A stretch of DNA of 64,000 nt from Salvator merianae (Eukaryota > Chordata > Lepidosauria > Squamata > Teiidae). Positions 49,217 to 61,174 of the stretch are shown here, piece by piece (the first letter of the stretch is position 1; each line of letters opens with the position of its first letter). The position numbers and the translations under genes are program-made. Where the stretch lies: the NCBI GenBank assembly GCA_003586115.2, contig QVOM02000073.1, forward strand, positions 29,711,298 to 29,775,297, written 5' to 3'. The notes beneath the pieces were generated by a model. That model searched no databases, was not told the DNA's origin, and saw nothing but the letters and a program-made list of their open reading frames with translations.

Positions 49217-50094
49217 GTAAGGAGGACCTGTCTAGGTTCCCACCATCATACAGATAATGAGGCCAGCACAAAGGAAGTTCTTGGTCTAAGTAAATGAGCT
49301 AAAGGACAAAAACTCTACAAGGGAGAAGGAGCTGTTTGATTTGCATATAATCCTACTTCATCCAATTTTTGTGTTTTAGTCATCTTTTGATGATGATCAT
49401 ATTGATGGTGTTATACTCCTACTATATTGAAGTTGGGATCTGTGTTTTGTTATTATTATTTCTGTTTGACAATGGGAACTGCCTCCAGCAATATTTGGAA
49501 CAGTCGACGTCTCCAACTGGAACCTTCTTTCTCCCCATTATTTAATCATTCCTGGTAAAACAAAAATAAATATCACTTACCATACAGGCCAGGTAGAGAT
49601 ATCCCACAAAGAAATAGTGTTTCGGGGTTTAAAAGTAGCTTCCACACTGCACACCTTGGCACGGATGACTTAAGTTGTGACAAGACAGAGCAGGGCATGA
49701 CAGTGTGCAGCAGGAGTCATTTGCTCTGCCATGATCCCATCCTGATCTTCCTGCTGGCAAGAGGATTTTGACTGTATGCCTCAAATAGCTCATTTACAAG
49801 GGCAGTTTTAGAGCCCAACAAAATGGACTGTTCCAGCTACCTACATGGCAAATGGCTGAAGCACCCCAGATCTTTGGAATGTGTGACAGATTACTTGAAG
49901 ATCTCCCATTGGAGTGCTCTCTAGTATGACTTTCACAATAGGGAGCATTCCATGATAAAGGCCCATGTGACCACACTCCCCAGCAGCAGCTAGCATGGTC
50001 TTCCTGAACCATGCAGAAACTGCCTATGAAACTATTTATGTCAGATATCACTGAGTGTAGCACATTTCACAAAAAGATCTGCTTGAACATCTGA

Positions 50095-50117
50095 TTATTT
50101 ATTTATTTATTTATTTT
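50095..50117. repeat. (TTTA)n microsatellite
   Basis: About five units, inside the intron of the candidate gene. Confidence 0.85.
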
Positions 50118-50220
50118 GCTTCCAATATTTAGAGGCACTCTTTTCTTCCAACACCTCACTGGTAATTATGGAAACAAGTGAGCAAGTGGATGGTTTTCCT
50201 AATCTTTGATTCTTTCACAG

Positions 50221-50370
50221 TGGCAAGACAATTATGCCCCCGCTTTTCCCACTCGTGTTGGACAGAATGATAGGACAAACCGGTCCATGGAATACCAGCA
50301 AAGATTGCTAAAAATCAATCTCATGCAGCCAGAGATTAAAGAAAAAAACAACCACCTAGCAATGAACTAG
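50221..50370 (+). CDS. candidate small gene, terminal coding exon 2
   Basis: Preceded by tcctaat (a branch-point-like match about 20 bases upstream) and a pyrimidine-rich tttgattctttcacag acceptor ending at 50220. The frame set by exon 1 stays open for 49 codons to TAG at 50368-50370. It encodes WQDNYAPAFPTRVGQNDR near the join and a more polar, probably helical end (RSMEYQQRLLKINLMQPEIK). Joined to exon 1 this gives a 92-residue soluble-looking protein with no signal peptide or membrane segment. The intron would be 1004 bp. CpGs in the exon and the compact 3' UTR support a real terminal exon. The family is unknown to me; it could be a short cytoplasmic or ciliary/sperm protein, but that is speculation. 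Confidence 0.45.
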   Translation, partial: WQDNYAPAFPTRVGQNDRTNRSMEYQQRLLKINLMQPEIKEKNNHLAMN

Positions 50371-50640
50371 AAGAAAACAAAGTTACACACTTGGAACCTA
50401 TTTGGACTAAGAAGCTATGCTCCCTGGATTTTATGCCACATTTTCTACCAGGAGAAGAAAGAGAAAGAAGAACTTTTTTTATTGTTAACCTTCAGCTTTA
50501 TTCACTGGTGCCACATAAAGTAATATCTTTCTACTTATTATATTTACTGAGGAGTAGGAGAAACACCTTGTTCCTCCTTGCTCTTTTTTCTTTTCCCATG
50601 TTTTTTATTAATAAATATAATTTGGGGGTAAATTGATCTA
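50371..50640 (+). promoter_or_regulatory. candidate 3' UTR with polyadenylation signal
   Basis: AATAAA at 50610-50615 lies about 240 bases after the candidate stop and is followed by a G/T-rich tttgggggt, the layout of a vertebrate cleavage site. No competing AATAAA lies between the stop and this one. Such hexamers are common in AT-rich DNA, so the value lies in the combination with the exon. Confidence 0.45.
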
Positions 50641-51184
50641 GTGCATTCTGAAGGACTGAACAATCTTAATTCAACCAGTGTTGGCTCTTTCAGTCAAGTT
50701 TCTGGACAAAGAAGAATTTGCTTTAAAAACAAACAAACAAAAAAGAAGTAAACTAAGTGAATGGAATTTATAAAGCTGCAGATTCATTCCCAAGGTAAGT
50801 ATCCTTCACTTAATACCCAGAAGTATGCAGTCCAACAGGCATGGAGTTATTGATTTCAGAATTGGGAATCATTTGTTCAATTCAGGAGCACAGCTCTGCG
50901 AACAGCATTATTGGAATAGGCTGAACATAGCAGAAAAAAAACAAAATATCATTAACTGCGCACAAAAGAACATATATCTAAAAGCAATCCTTAAAATTAA
51001 TATCATTTAAATATATAATGTTTGCTTCTCTGCTTTATGTCCTGTCCTTCAACCAGATGGTTCACAGAATGATAAGTAATCTGTCTAGAAATAGAATAAA
51101 AGCCTAAGGCAATACATAAAACAGCTTTAAAATAGAAAAACACATAAGACTTCACTGACCAGTGGACAGGCTTAAAGGGAGGAT
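50641..51184. other. unassigned stretch, possible L2 UTR trace
   Basis: At 51030-51150 ctgtccttcaaccagatggt and later words faintly resemble minus-strand L2 3' UTR, too weak to call. Otherwise nothing seen. Confidence 0.3.
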
Positions 51185-51565
51185 ACACCCCCTGCTAGAC
51201 TCCTCCATCCACATTGGACAGAGTGTATCTTAGTCTAGGTGGTCAAAGTGACTGCCTACACAAGGATACCATTAGTCCTTTTTAAAAAAGGTTTATGGGT
51301 GATACAAGGGCCACTGTAATGAAACAGGAAGGTGTGCAGAAGGGCACATACCTTCTTGTTGTAGTTTAACAGGGGTACCATTTCAGCAGCACACCAAACT
51401 ACATTACCAAAATGGATCCCCCTGTAGTTCTGAGGACAGAAACATCTGTTCCAAGCCATTGGAGTCCTTGCAGCAGGCTCTGAAGTTCACATGAGCTTCA
51501 GAGCAGTGTGGGGTGGCTCATGGGCTATCATGGAACAGGCTTTCCAAGTGCAGAGGGCCCTGTTC
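51185..51565. mobile_element. dispersed TIR-family repeat, copy 5
   Basis: Ends on the right with ccaagtgcagagggccc, the MITE-type terminus. It contains gaagttcacatgagcttc (hairpin), atttcagcagcac and ccaaaatggatccccctgta, all shared with copy 2 at 12.7 kb. Relative to copy 2 the hairpin lies on the other side of the shared core, as expected if the element is internally near-symmetric or rearranged. Confidence 0.6.
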
Positions 51566-51569
51566 TGGG

Positions 51570-52371
51570 ACAGCTGGACTGCTCCAGCTGGGAGCCATTC
51601 CAGTAGGAGTAGCTCCGGTTGGAGTGGTCCAGCCAAGAAAAGTGTTGAAACACTCTAAAACTCTTGGGTACATGAAACTACAAGCAAAACCTCTATGTTA
51701 GGCTTGTGCAAACAACAATTAATAGAAATAAACTAGTTAGAGAGGCCTAGCACTATCAGGTGTCTCACTCAAGAGACCTGAGCTCTCTTCAGCATCTGCT
51801 GCCTAATTTGGACCAGGTGAGACCCATATAAAAGGTGTGGGAAACTCATTTTTCCACAAAACATAGTTACCATCATTATTTGTCTGTCTGTGGGCAAGAT
51901 ACATTGCACATCATTGTATAGGTGCAAAGAGCCTCAATGCATCTGCACAACATCATATATACTTGTGTAATGATGTTGCAGGCAAGCACACTGTGACCCC
52001 ACCTATAGTGTGATGAATAAAAGCAGCAGCTGTGTTTTGTGGAGAGATGAGTTCCTCACAAGTTCCATAGAGAACCCGGAGTTGTCAGATAGGCATCTGG
52101 CATTCCCAGGCCACACTAAATGGTGTCTTTCTTTTTTTTAATAAACTGCAGCTTGGCATAGTCTACTTTCCATAAGGTATATGGAGAACAAGTTATCAAT
52201 TGTTATCACAAGAAGTCTATAAACTAATTGATGGGTCAGATGCTAATATTTTTGGAGGGGGAAGTGTGGGTTGCAATGTATGGAACAGTTTCTAAATAAA
52301 TAAATAAAGGGCCACCTCTAAGCATAAGGAGAAGATCAATGACACCTAATCCAAAATAGATATAAAAGGAC

Positions 52372-52373
<2 letters not shown>
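51570..52373. other. unassigned stretch
   Basis: Nothing supported. Confidence 0.4.
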
Positions 52374-52411
<38 letters not shown>

Positions 52412-52440
52412 CACACAAACTCACATGCATACACACACAC
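52374..52440. repeat. (CT)n then (CA)-rich microsatellite
   Basis: About 17 CT units to 52408, followed by interrupted CA units. Confidence 0.95.
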
Positions 52441-53400
52441 ATAAAGTTTAAAGCCTATTCCCCATCACTTTTAGAAGAATTCAACAAAGAATTTTAAATC
52501 AAATGCTGAGCAAAGATGAAAATTAAGACAGATGGGGAAAGTTATATTCCTAAAGCAAGTACTGCATTTCATGCTATCTTGATAGCTGATATATTTTAGT
52601 TATTCTTGTTTTGTTAACATGGCTTACTATGAACGTAAATGTTCTAGTTATAAGACATTTGGTTAGATTTACACATATACCCATTTTATGGATTCCTTGG
52701 GGACCAAATTATGGTTGGGGAGAAAATTACTTTAAAATCACCCTTACTCTCTAGTAAACAATAACTGTTAGGCAAGATTGGTTAACTCTAAATATGTGTC
52801 ATTCTCCTTGCTGAGTTTGCAATATTTACCTTTAGCTGTTGATATTTTAATTAACATTAAGTGCATTATTTGCCGTGTGTGTTAAATGGAAAAAAGTCTA
52901 CAAATAAACAGCAGTTCCCACTTGGACAATCACTCTGTAAATTAGCTTACTTTGTCAATATAGCACATGCCTATCAGCCCGTTAGAAACAGCAGGAGCAT
53001 GGCTGTTCATTTACTTAAGCAGTAGGTTATACCATTAATGTGTGTGATTGGTGTTAATTAGAGCAGTGTGTTGATGTTTCCTGTGCCATAGAGCCCACAT
53101 TTTTAAAAAATGCATAACTGGAAACAGGAGAATATTAATTCATTTATCATGAAGAGACTTGGTTTGGCTTGTTATTCAAAATGGTTTGTAGTATGCTAAA
53201 GGCACTGTAGACCTGAGACTTTTGCTGTACATTTTGGACTCAGATGCCAATCTCAACAGGAAAAATCCAAGCAAAATTAAGAGTAAATATCTCATTGTTA
53301 CTAGGCAGGATTTAAGCATGCCAGGCTTAAATGATTGGACTTACTGCTTATTTGGTGCTGGATCAAGGCCTTAGTTTGACAATTATGTATCTTGGCAGAC
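52441..53400. other. unassigned; possible conserved non-coding sequence
   Basis: No repeat signature. 52780-53110 is dense in TAAT/ATTA core motifs (for example ttaattaacattaag, ggtgttaattagagc) and lacks simple sequence. This suggests, but does not show, a developmental enhancer-type element. Confidence 0.25.
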
Positions 53401-53403
53401 TAG

Positions 53404-53606
53404 GGCTGTGATCACACATAGGATAAGCACATCTGAGACAGTTTCAAGATTGGACTGTTTGCACACCAGTCTCCCCCTCCCCCTCTCTCCTCTCATGAAC
53501 ATTCTGTGCTAAAAATGTGGATTAGAGAAGACTTTGGACATGAGTGCAACACACTGTCTCTCTGAGGCATCTAAGGTGTCCCTTTTTTTTACGTGTGAAC
53601 ACAGCC
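53404..53606. mobile_element. small Harbinger-like TIR element
   Basis: ggctgtgatcacaca at the left and tgtgaacacagcc at the right are inverted repeats. Flanks tag and aag match at two of three positions. About 200 bp, non-coding. Confidence 0.45.
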
Positions 53607-53609
53607 AAG

Positions 53610-54434
53610 GGCTGCATCCACATGGCTTGAAAATACCACGTAGTAAGGACTCCAAGGATGTGACTGCACATCCCTATATCCATTCTTGGGGGTGGGCTTT
53701 TTGTAGAGTGGAAAACCCACTCTGGAAAGGGAACACTGTCCCAACTTTGTTGTGAGCTATTCACTGGGAATACCAGTTATACTAGGGATTAGCTTACCAG
53801 GCAACAGATGCTCACAGGGATCATTTGGAAAAAGTTTTAAAAATGACAAATCACGAAAGTGAATTTTAAAACAAATAGGGGGTAAATGGGGAGCATTCTT
53901 AGACTCAGGATTCCTGGAAAACAGTGATGAAACTTTATTCAAACCCAGCAGAAAGACTTGAAACCAGAAGAAATGGCAATAACCAATACAGTTTGCCAGG
54001 AATTAGCTGGTATCACAGCTAGGCAAGTGCTAGGGTCATAGAAGAAAAAAGTAAATAAAAAATTTAATTTAAAAATTAAGTAATTTAAAAACTAACAGTG
54101 TGTGCGCGCGCACGCGTGTGTGTGTGTGTGAGAGACAAGGCTAGGAATGTTCCGAATATGTAATCCTAGGACTAAAAGACAAAATCAATGTGACCCTTAC
54201 CCATTCAAAGTCTTCTCCAGGCATAACTTCACTTGGACAAAAGCAAAATGTGAGAAAGAAGATGTGTGAGTCTCTGCAGGCATAGGGACCAAAAGCCAAG
54301 TATGAGAAAATGGAAATGACCCACAATCTTTTAATAATTTACTCCTGAGTTGGAACTTTTTCTACTGCAGATAGTTTTCCAAGCCTCTTTCCTTCCCCAA
54401 AGTACAGAAGGTTTTGTAATACATTTTTTTTTTT
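53610..54434. other. unassigned stretch with (TG)n/(CG)n run
   Basis: A TGTGCGCGCGCACGCGTGTG-type alternating purine-pyrimidine run lies at 54098-54130. Otherwise no feature. Confidence 0.5.
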
Positions 54435-54985
54435 TCTTTTTATCCTCAGGTTCATCTTTTTCAATGTGGATACTAGTAAGTAAAATTAATTCTGGTCTAA
54501 ATACAGGGGCCCAGGCTCTCTTGTATAATTCCCTGTACCTACAACCAATATGCCATTTCTGTCTATGAAGCCAGTGTCCATTTTCATGGGACAGGACTAT
54601 CTGTACCTTGGCAGAGTCCTGTCTTTTGGTGGCACAGCATTCTAGGGCCTTAAAATTGTTGTTAATATTGCTTCAACTTGCTCCTGTGGGTGTCATACAG
54701 TGGAATGGCAGCCACAGGGGAGACTTTGTGTATCTCTGCCTGGGAGAATTGTGCATCACACTGGAAATGGTCAACTACCAGGGCCATTTTGGGGCAGGTC
54801 ACTTAATGGGCCTGGTTTGAAACTTCAATGCCAAATAATCTTTCTTACCTGACCTCAAAATTTGCAAAGGCTGAGACACAGAGGGCATGAGCGCTCCTGA
54901 GCTGAAGTATTTGTTTCAGTCTTGAGCCAAATCTGCAGCCCTGTAGTGCATCTTTTCTGTGCCAGTGCAGAAGCAGCCTATTTTC
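54435..54985 (+). mobile_element. dispersed TIR-family repeat, copy 6
   Basis: The first 190 bp align with copy 1 at 10885 (tggatactag, aattctggtctaaatacag, agtgtccattttcatgg, cttggcagag). Toward the right end it has ccagtgcagaagca, a diverged terminus. No shared coding frame. Confidence 0.55.
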
Positions 54986-54989
54986 CATT

Positions 54990-57185
54990 CAGCTAAGCTC
55001 ACATATTGCATAGTTTGTGATGGTGATGGTGATGATGATGTGTTAATGTGTTCAGTGCTCTTCACATAGGTTGCCTTAGGAATCGAACACCTTTATAAAG
55101 GAGTTGAAATTTATTTCCCTCACACTGCAGATAGGATCCTGAGATTATGGATACACTTCCTATGGTGAACTTGCAAAAACAGATTTGATTTTTATTTGAG
55201 ACATCTCATCCTCTTAGGTTCTCTTCTAAACAAGAGCGTTGTTTTATTGTAATACATGCACATATTAAAAAGCTACTGGATACCTTAGCTTCACAACAAA
55301 AAGACCCTTTAAAAAAGTTTCCTTTCATACATCTTACTCATGCTATGGTTGATATATATTTGTGTGCCATATTTTTTAATGCCCACAAACCAAAGTGTGT
55401 GACTGCTATGAGCTGCAGTGGCTGGCAAAGGGGGTCACAACTGTAAGCCTTCTCCCATGGCACATTGCTGAGTGGGCTTTTGTTTTTATTGTTAAACTAA
55501 CACTGCTGCAGCTTCAAACAGCAGCCAATTTACAGTGGTGCAGGTATTTATAGTCTGCCAATCAAGTCACCATTAGGGTGGGGCTTTTAGCTTCCACCCT
55601 CTTCACTGACTGCTTTTCTCATTAGGTGCTGCTTTCCCCAGTCAAAATCACTGTGTTGTGCCATAAAATATTAGTTTTACTGGGAACTGTAAATTCCATG
55701 ATCTTACTCCAGTAAGGATGGGTAACCAGGCAAACCAAACTGTCCCACTTCATGTTTCTACATGGAGGAAGGTTGAATATACCTGCCCCATGTGCTTTCA
55801 GAGTTGTTTTTCCTGCCTTGTGAGAAAAGCAACTCCGGGCGGCAGGGTGTCTGGTCTGGTCTGGTTGGAGACTGCCTGTATATCAGCTGATATGTACAGC
55901 CTACATGCACACCTTCTTAACAGATGTCCTTGGTGCCCACATGGATGCAGCCTTTGTCCCAAAGTTGAACTTTGCTCAACTATCCAATTCTGTTACTATT
56001 ATATTCTCACAGATGAAACTTTTGCATCATTCAGTGAATGTGGCTTTCTATAAAATCATTAAATTAAACTAAGCTATTGTGAAAGTGTGGTTAACAAAAA
56101 AGCGTAGTAAAAAATAATGTTTCCACAACTTGTTTAAAACATTTTGTTGATGATCTTTCTTTAACTGGCTCAGTAATCACAATTCTTATTATGAAGTTGG
56201 AATACTTACATCATCCTGACCAAGCTAATCAAATCTGGCAGTGTTAAAATAACTTCTTAGCAATCTACGCATGCCTGTAGAAGTGGAGAACAAACAAAAT
56301 GTCAGTAACAGTTTTCTGTAAACCAAAATGAGAAAACTAAGCTAAGGACATTGAAAAATATCAATGTCACTGTTTCAAATAAATGCAATTTCTGTCTTGC
56401 TATCCTTTAATTTCTGTATAACCAGATAATTTACTAAAGTCATTGACCTCATATTTCACTCTACTAAGATAAATTAATGCTGATGTTTAATTGTGTGGAT
56501 TTTCATAATAATAATATTTGTGTGAATGGTTAAGAGGATCAAAATTTAAAAAAAACATGAATTTAAAGGAACAAAAGCCATACACGAATGTCAACTAATG
56601 TAATACATTTCTACTTCCTTGTTTTTGTTGTTGTTTTTAAATGCAAATACAAATATTCTATTAGACTATGGAGGGCCAGTTTATTTATTTTCTGAAAAAA
56701 GATTGAACACATTCAAGCTCCATTGTTTTTCATGTGTGCTAATATACCAAATCCAGAAATGCAAACTAAAATGTCTTTACTGATTAAATTACTATTACAT
56801 ACAGTACGTACAGTAGCCAAACAAAAGTATAATATTGTCATAAGTACTTCATTACATATTTTTCCAAGAGAAAAATAATATCCTTTAACTTGCACGTTAT
56901 ATTACTTACTTGGGGATATTTTGTCCTGTTGAAATGCAATCTTCTGATCCCACTTAAAGCAGATTCTACTCATAAGAACAAACTGTTAGGAGGTGGCTGT
57001 TGGTTTCTGAAGATTTTGTCTGAGTGTTTCAAGAAGATCAGCTATGAGACTTTGGAGAAGATAACCCTTACTCAGCTAAGGGAAAGGGTAATGTGACCTT
57101 AAAGAATGGGCAGTTTACAGCAAAATCTTTGTTGGTGGATCTAGTGGACATTAGATAGTCTCTTTTCACAGACAATGCCTGCTGA
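54990..57185. other. unassigned AT-rich stretch
   Basis: A 111-codon frame at 55718-56053 has no recognised domain. 56800-56815 contains a short acagtacgtacagt palindrome. Nothing else supported. Confidence 0.4.
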
Positions 57186-57189
57186 TTAT

Positions 57190-57255
57190 CTTAATTAATG
57201 TTAATTAATATGCTAATTAATGTTAATTAACATGCTGATTAATAGTTAATTAATG
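57190..57255. repeat. TTAATTAA-based minisatellite
   Basis: Variants of atgttaattaatatgctaat repeat about three times, each containing TTAATTAA. Confidence 0.85.
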
Positions 57256-57859
57256 CAACATGTTATATATGTTCATAAATAACAAGCAAATGCTACAAAT
57301 ATGGGTTCCTCCAGACATCACTTTCCTATACCACTGTAATTGGAAAAGCTAGGGATGAGAAAACACTTCTGGAGTTTTACCTGTTCATCCAAACATATTA
57401 TCACAATTCCAGGTAACTGCACTCCACACTGTGAATGTAATGCTTTAAGATCAAGACTTCATTCCTAACTTTTCTGCTTCTCCCTATTTTGAACCATTCC
57501 ATTCCAGCTACTCCCAAGATTGCTTCTTAACTATTGGTTAGCCCTTATACAATGTTCCTGATTTGTCCTTTTCAAGAATTCTTGACTCACCCCTTTTTTC
57601 CTCCTCCTCCTTTCTGCTCTGCTATTTTCTCAGCGCAGGGCACATCTTTGCTTTTTCAAATAATCACTTAATTGATGATACAAGAGTCCAGCTAGCTCAT
57701 AACTTTGAGGGATTTATTGAACACCTGCAATACTGTTTCTGTCCTATGCTTGTGTGAATGTGCAATGTGTTACATCATATTTTTCCTTTCATAATCTTTC
57801 TCTCTCTACTTATTCCCTGCCTTTTCAAACACACAGCAGGAAAAAAAAATGTCAGAAAG

Positions 57860-58115
57860 CGTTAGACAAATTTATGGAGAGTAGATGTATCAATGACTGC
57901 TAAAATGAATGCTTAGATACTGCCTTGGGATTGGAGAGTGAGGCAGGATTCCTCTAAAGGCCATTTGCAGAAGTCAAGAGCAGGTGAAGGTTTTGCCTTT
58001 ATATTCTGTTTGAGAAAGCTCAGAAGCAATTGGTGAGCCACTGTGTGAGACAGGATGCTGGACTAGACGGGCTGTGCCTTCATCCAGCAGGGCTCCTCCC
58101 ACACATAAGAACATA
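57860..58115 (+). mobile_element. CR1/L3-type LINE 3' end
   Basis: Uninterrupted copy: gacaaatttatggagagtag, atcaatgactgctaaaatg, aaggccatttgcag, gtcaagagcaggtgaaggtt, ggtgagccactgtgtgagac, aggatgctggactagacggg, ccagcagggctcc, then acataagaacataag. It is the reference for reading the split copy at 35.9-37.2 kb. Confidence 0.9.
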
Positions 58116-58688
58116 AGATTTAACCTACATATGAAAGTGCCCTAAATAATGTTTGCTGATCTGTGGGGAACTAAAATACAAGTAATGCTGCTTTGACACT
58201 ACTTAGGCAGGATGTGCATGTCACTTATATGAATTATTAATGTGCCGCAAGGTGGCAGGGTCTACACCCGTCCTCTGTTAAAATGTTTTTAATGTGAAGA
58301 ATAAGTGTGGCATCAAATAAACCCCATTCATTTCACCTCTATTTCTTCAAAAACAGCAGACTGAGAAAAAAGCTTTTTCTTCTGCTTAATGAAAGCAGCA
58401 TTGCTGATACCACTGCCAACACAAGTAAACATTTATTTCTCCTCAGTGGCCTCCTCAAATAGAGGAAATGACTCATAGGGCCATTTCTTATGCTCAGTGA
58501 TCCCTTGGAAAGAGAAAGTGAAAAGAGTCCAATCATTCATGGAGAATGTTTATTATCACAATAATAAAGGCTCAGTTCAAATGCTTATCTAAAAGAAGAA
58601 AGGACATTCTCAAATCCAAAAATTGTAGCAGTGTGGCTTACAAGTCAGTATGGAAAACCATCCCCTCCCCGTGCAGGCCCTGTTACTG
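58116..58688. other. unassigned stretch
   Basis: No supported feature. Confidence 0.4.
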
Positions 58689-58689
58689 T

Positions 58690-58797
58690 TTTAACTAATC
58701 TATTTTTTCTGTATTTAAAGTGGTTTTATTTTGACCTGCCCTGACATCTTTAAGTATAGGGTGGGAAATAAAAATAAATAAATAAATAAATAAATAC
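58690..58797 (+). mobile_element. L2 LINE 3' tail with (TAAA)n
   Basis: gacctgccctgacatcttta, agtatagggtgggaaataa followed by (AAAT)n at 58766-58796 is the sense counterpart of the L2 end at 3.8 kb. About 100 bp remain, and a CR1 coding fragment begins directly after the tail. Confidence 0.75.
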
Positions 58798-58799
58798 AT

Positions 58800-61170
58800 G
58801 AAAGACTCTTTCAGAAAATAGAAGGTTTCCCCAAATGAGCAGAACAAGAAGGGTCCCAGAGAACAAATACAAGGCAGCAATCAGGAATGTTAAAAAAGAT
58901 TTTGATGAGCACATTGCTAAAAACAGCAAATAAGAAGTTAAGTACATCAGAAGTAGTAACTTGACCAGGAAAGCAGTTGCATTAATAAATGACAATGGAC
59001 AGAAAGCGAAAATTGAAGAAGACATGGAGATGGTAGAGAGGCTAAACAAATTATTTGCCTTTGTTTTCACTGAAGAAGACAGGAGGCATATGCCTGTAAC
59101 TGAGCCTATCTTTTCAGAGAGTGGGTTCAAGGAATTAAAGTGGATAGGAGTAGTTAAGGATGAGGTCCTCACATGTCTGAATAAATTAAATGCTACAAAA
59201 TCTCCAGGATCAGATGGCATTCATCTGAAAGTACTTAAATAATCAAACACAAAATTGCTAAATTTCTAAGAAAAATACATTTTTCTTTTCCTAAAAATGA
59301 GCCTGAATACTGGAAGCAAATGTAATACTCAACTTCAAAAAAGGGATCCAGGCATGACACAGAAAATTACAAACCAGTCAGCTTATCATCATTTCCAGGT
59401 AAGGTGATGGAAACCATTATTATAGGCAAAATTAGTGTGGACATAGAGGAAAAAGCATTATGAAGGAAAATCAGTGTCTTCTGCAAGAGTAAATCAAAAT
59501 CAACTAACTGCTACAATTCTTTGTGAGTATCAATGAGCACATAGTTAAAGGTGATCAGTAGACATTTTGCATCTGGACTTTCAGAAAGCTTTTGACAAAG
59601 TTTGTCATAAAAGTCTTTTGAATAAACTTATTAAACATGAAATCAGAGGGCAGGTTCTGTCTTGGATTGGTAACTGGCTAAAGCACAGGAAACACCAAGT
59701 AGTAATACATGATCGATTCTCAGAATCGAGGGAAGCCAAAAAGTGGAGTCCTCCATGGCTTGCTATTGTGATCTGTGTTTTTTAATTTATTCATAAATAA
59801 TTCAGAAGTTGGAGTAAACAGTAAGATAGAAATGTTTGCTGACTAAAAAAATTATTCAAGGCAGTGAAAACCTAAATAAACTGTGATGAGCTCCAGAAGG
59901 ACTTGTTTCACATTGGGTAAGTGCCAAATAAGCTTCAACTATAGTAAGTACAACGTGGTATTCATTGGGGCTAAGAACTCCCATTACACCTATAATCTGG
60001 TGGTGCTTTCTACAACAGACCAAGAGAGGGGCCTTGGAATTCTGGGGGATAGCTCATGAAGCTCAATGAAAGTGTCAACCTGATGGAAATGTAAAAATAA
60101 TAATAATAAAAAAATAAACAATTTTGGGAAATAGTACATCAAAAAATTACATTATAATCTATTCACATAGAATGGACTCCTGAACTAAATTTATGAATTT
60201 TATTTTGAACTGTAAATTTGCAATTCCCACGCAAGAAACTGATTAAATTCAGATTAACAGCTGCATATTTAAACATTGCACAGAACTGAAAAATTGCAAA
60301 GAACTGGAAAATATCATTGACATTTAATATAAAATATTGATATTATAAACAATGTGACATAGCAGCAGGAAATGTATCACTTGTTTATATGATAATTTAT
60401 TAGGTTATAAGAAATTGAAATAAAGAATGAGATTTTAATAAAGAAATTTTAATAAAGAATGAGGTCTATTATTAGTTCAAACATAAATATTTGAGTCATC
60501 AGTACTCCTCAATAAGCAAATTTTAAATGTATCGCAATATAGACATATAGGTTAAAATATGTATTAATGGATTATTTTAGTCAAGTAATATGTGAATCTC
60601 ATTTTGGTATAGATAAAGATGTAGATAGAAGTTAATAGATATTGGTTGCCTTAAATATAAGTATGGTTATAATAATATATTAGTATATCATTAGGGTTAT
60701 GCTATATTATTGTATTGATAAAAATAAATAAAATAATAGTAATGATCATTAATAATCAAATTCAATGCTAGGAAAAAATAGGAAGGGAATAGAAAATAAA
60801 TCTGTAAACTTCATTGTGCCACATTTGAAACTTCATGTGTAATTCTGATCATCACACCTCAGAAAGGAAATATTGTGGAACTGGGATGACCAAAAAAGAT
60901 GACCAAAACGACAGTGGGGTTAGAAACCCTCTCCCATGAGATCAGGCTGCAACATCTATATCTATTCAGCCTTGAAAGACACAATTTAAGAGAGGACCTA
61001 AAAGGTGGACAGAGAAAAACATTTCCTCTATCACACAACATGAGAACCAAATGTTTTATGAAGCTGTTGGGCAGGAGCATTATGACTTACAAGGGGAAGC
61101 CCGCCCCCATGCAATGGGTCATTGGTCCATGGAATTTTGTTTACCTGAGGAGATTGTAAAGTAATAAACT
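58800..61170 (+). mobile_element. CR1/L3-type LINE ORF2, degenerate and interrupted
   Basis: ORF2 pieces appear in order on the plus strand. NVKKDFDEHIAKNSK lies at about 58888-58930. FAFVFTEEDRR and KSPGSDGIHLKVLK lie at 59055-59240. RT motif A, LDFQKAFDKVCHKSLLNKL, is at 59570-59625. VVFIGAKNSHYTYNL and ERGLGILGD are at 59955-60050. After an AT-rich block, the C-terminal LYLFSLERHNLREDL is at 60950-61000. Several frameshifts and stops occur, and the catalytic FADD box is reduced to MFAD plus a stop near 59840. It resembles CR1/L3 reverse transcriptases, with no 3' UTR recognised. Not functional. Confidence 0.88.
60070..60815. other. AT-rich block inserted in the CR1 LINE
   Basis: Begins with an aataataataataaa run and is far more AT-rich than the LINE on either side. 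LINE coding sequence stops before it and resumes after it. Contains atttaataaagaaa-type repeats and gattgataaaaataaataa-like tail sequence near 60720. Possibly an L1-type 3' UTR or other AT-rich element. No frame or terminal repeat was identified. Confidence 0.5.
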
Positions 61171-61174
61171 GGTT

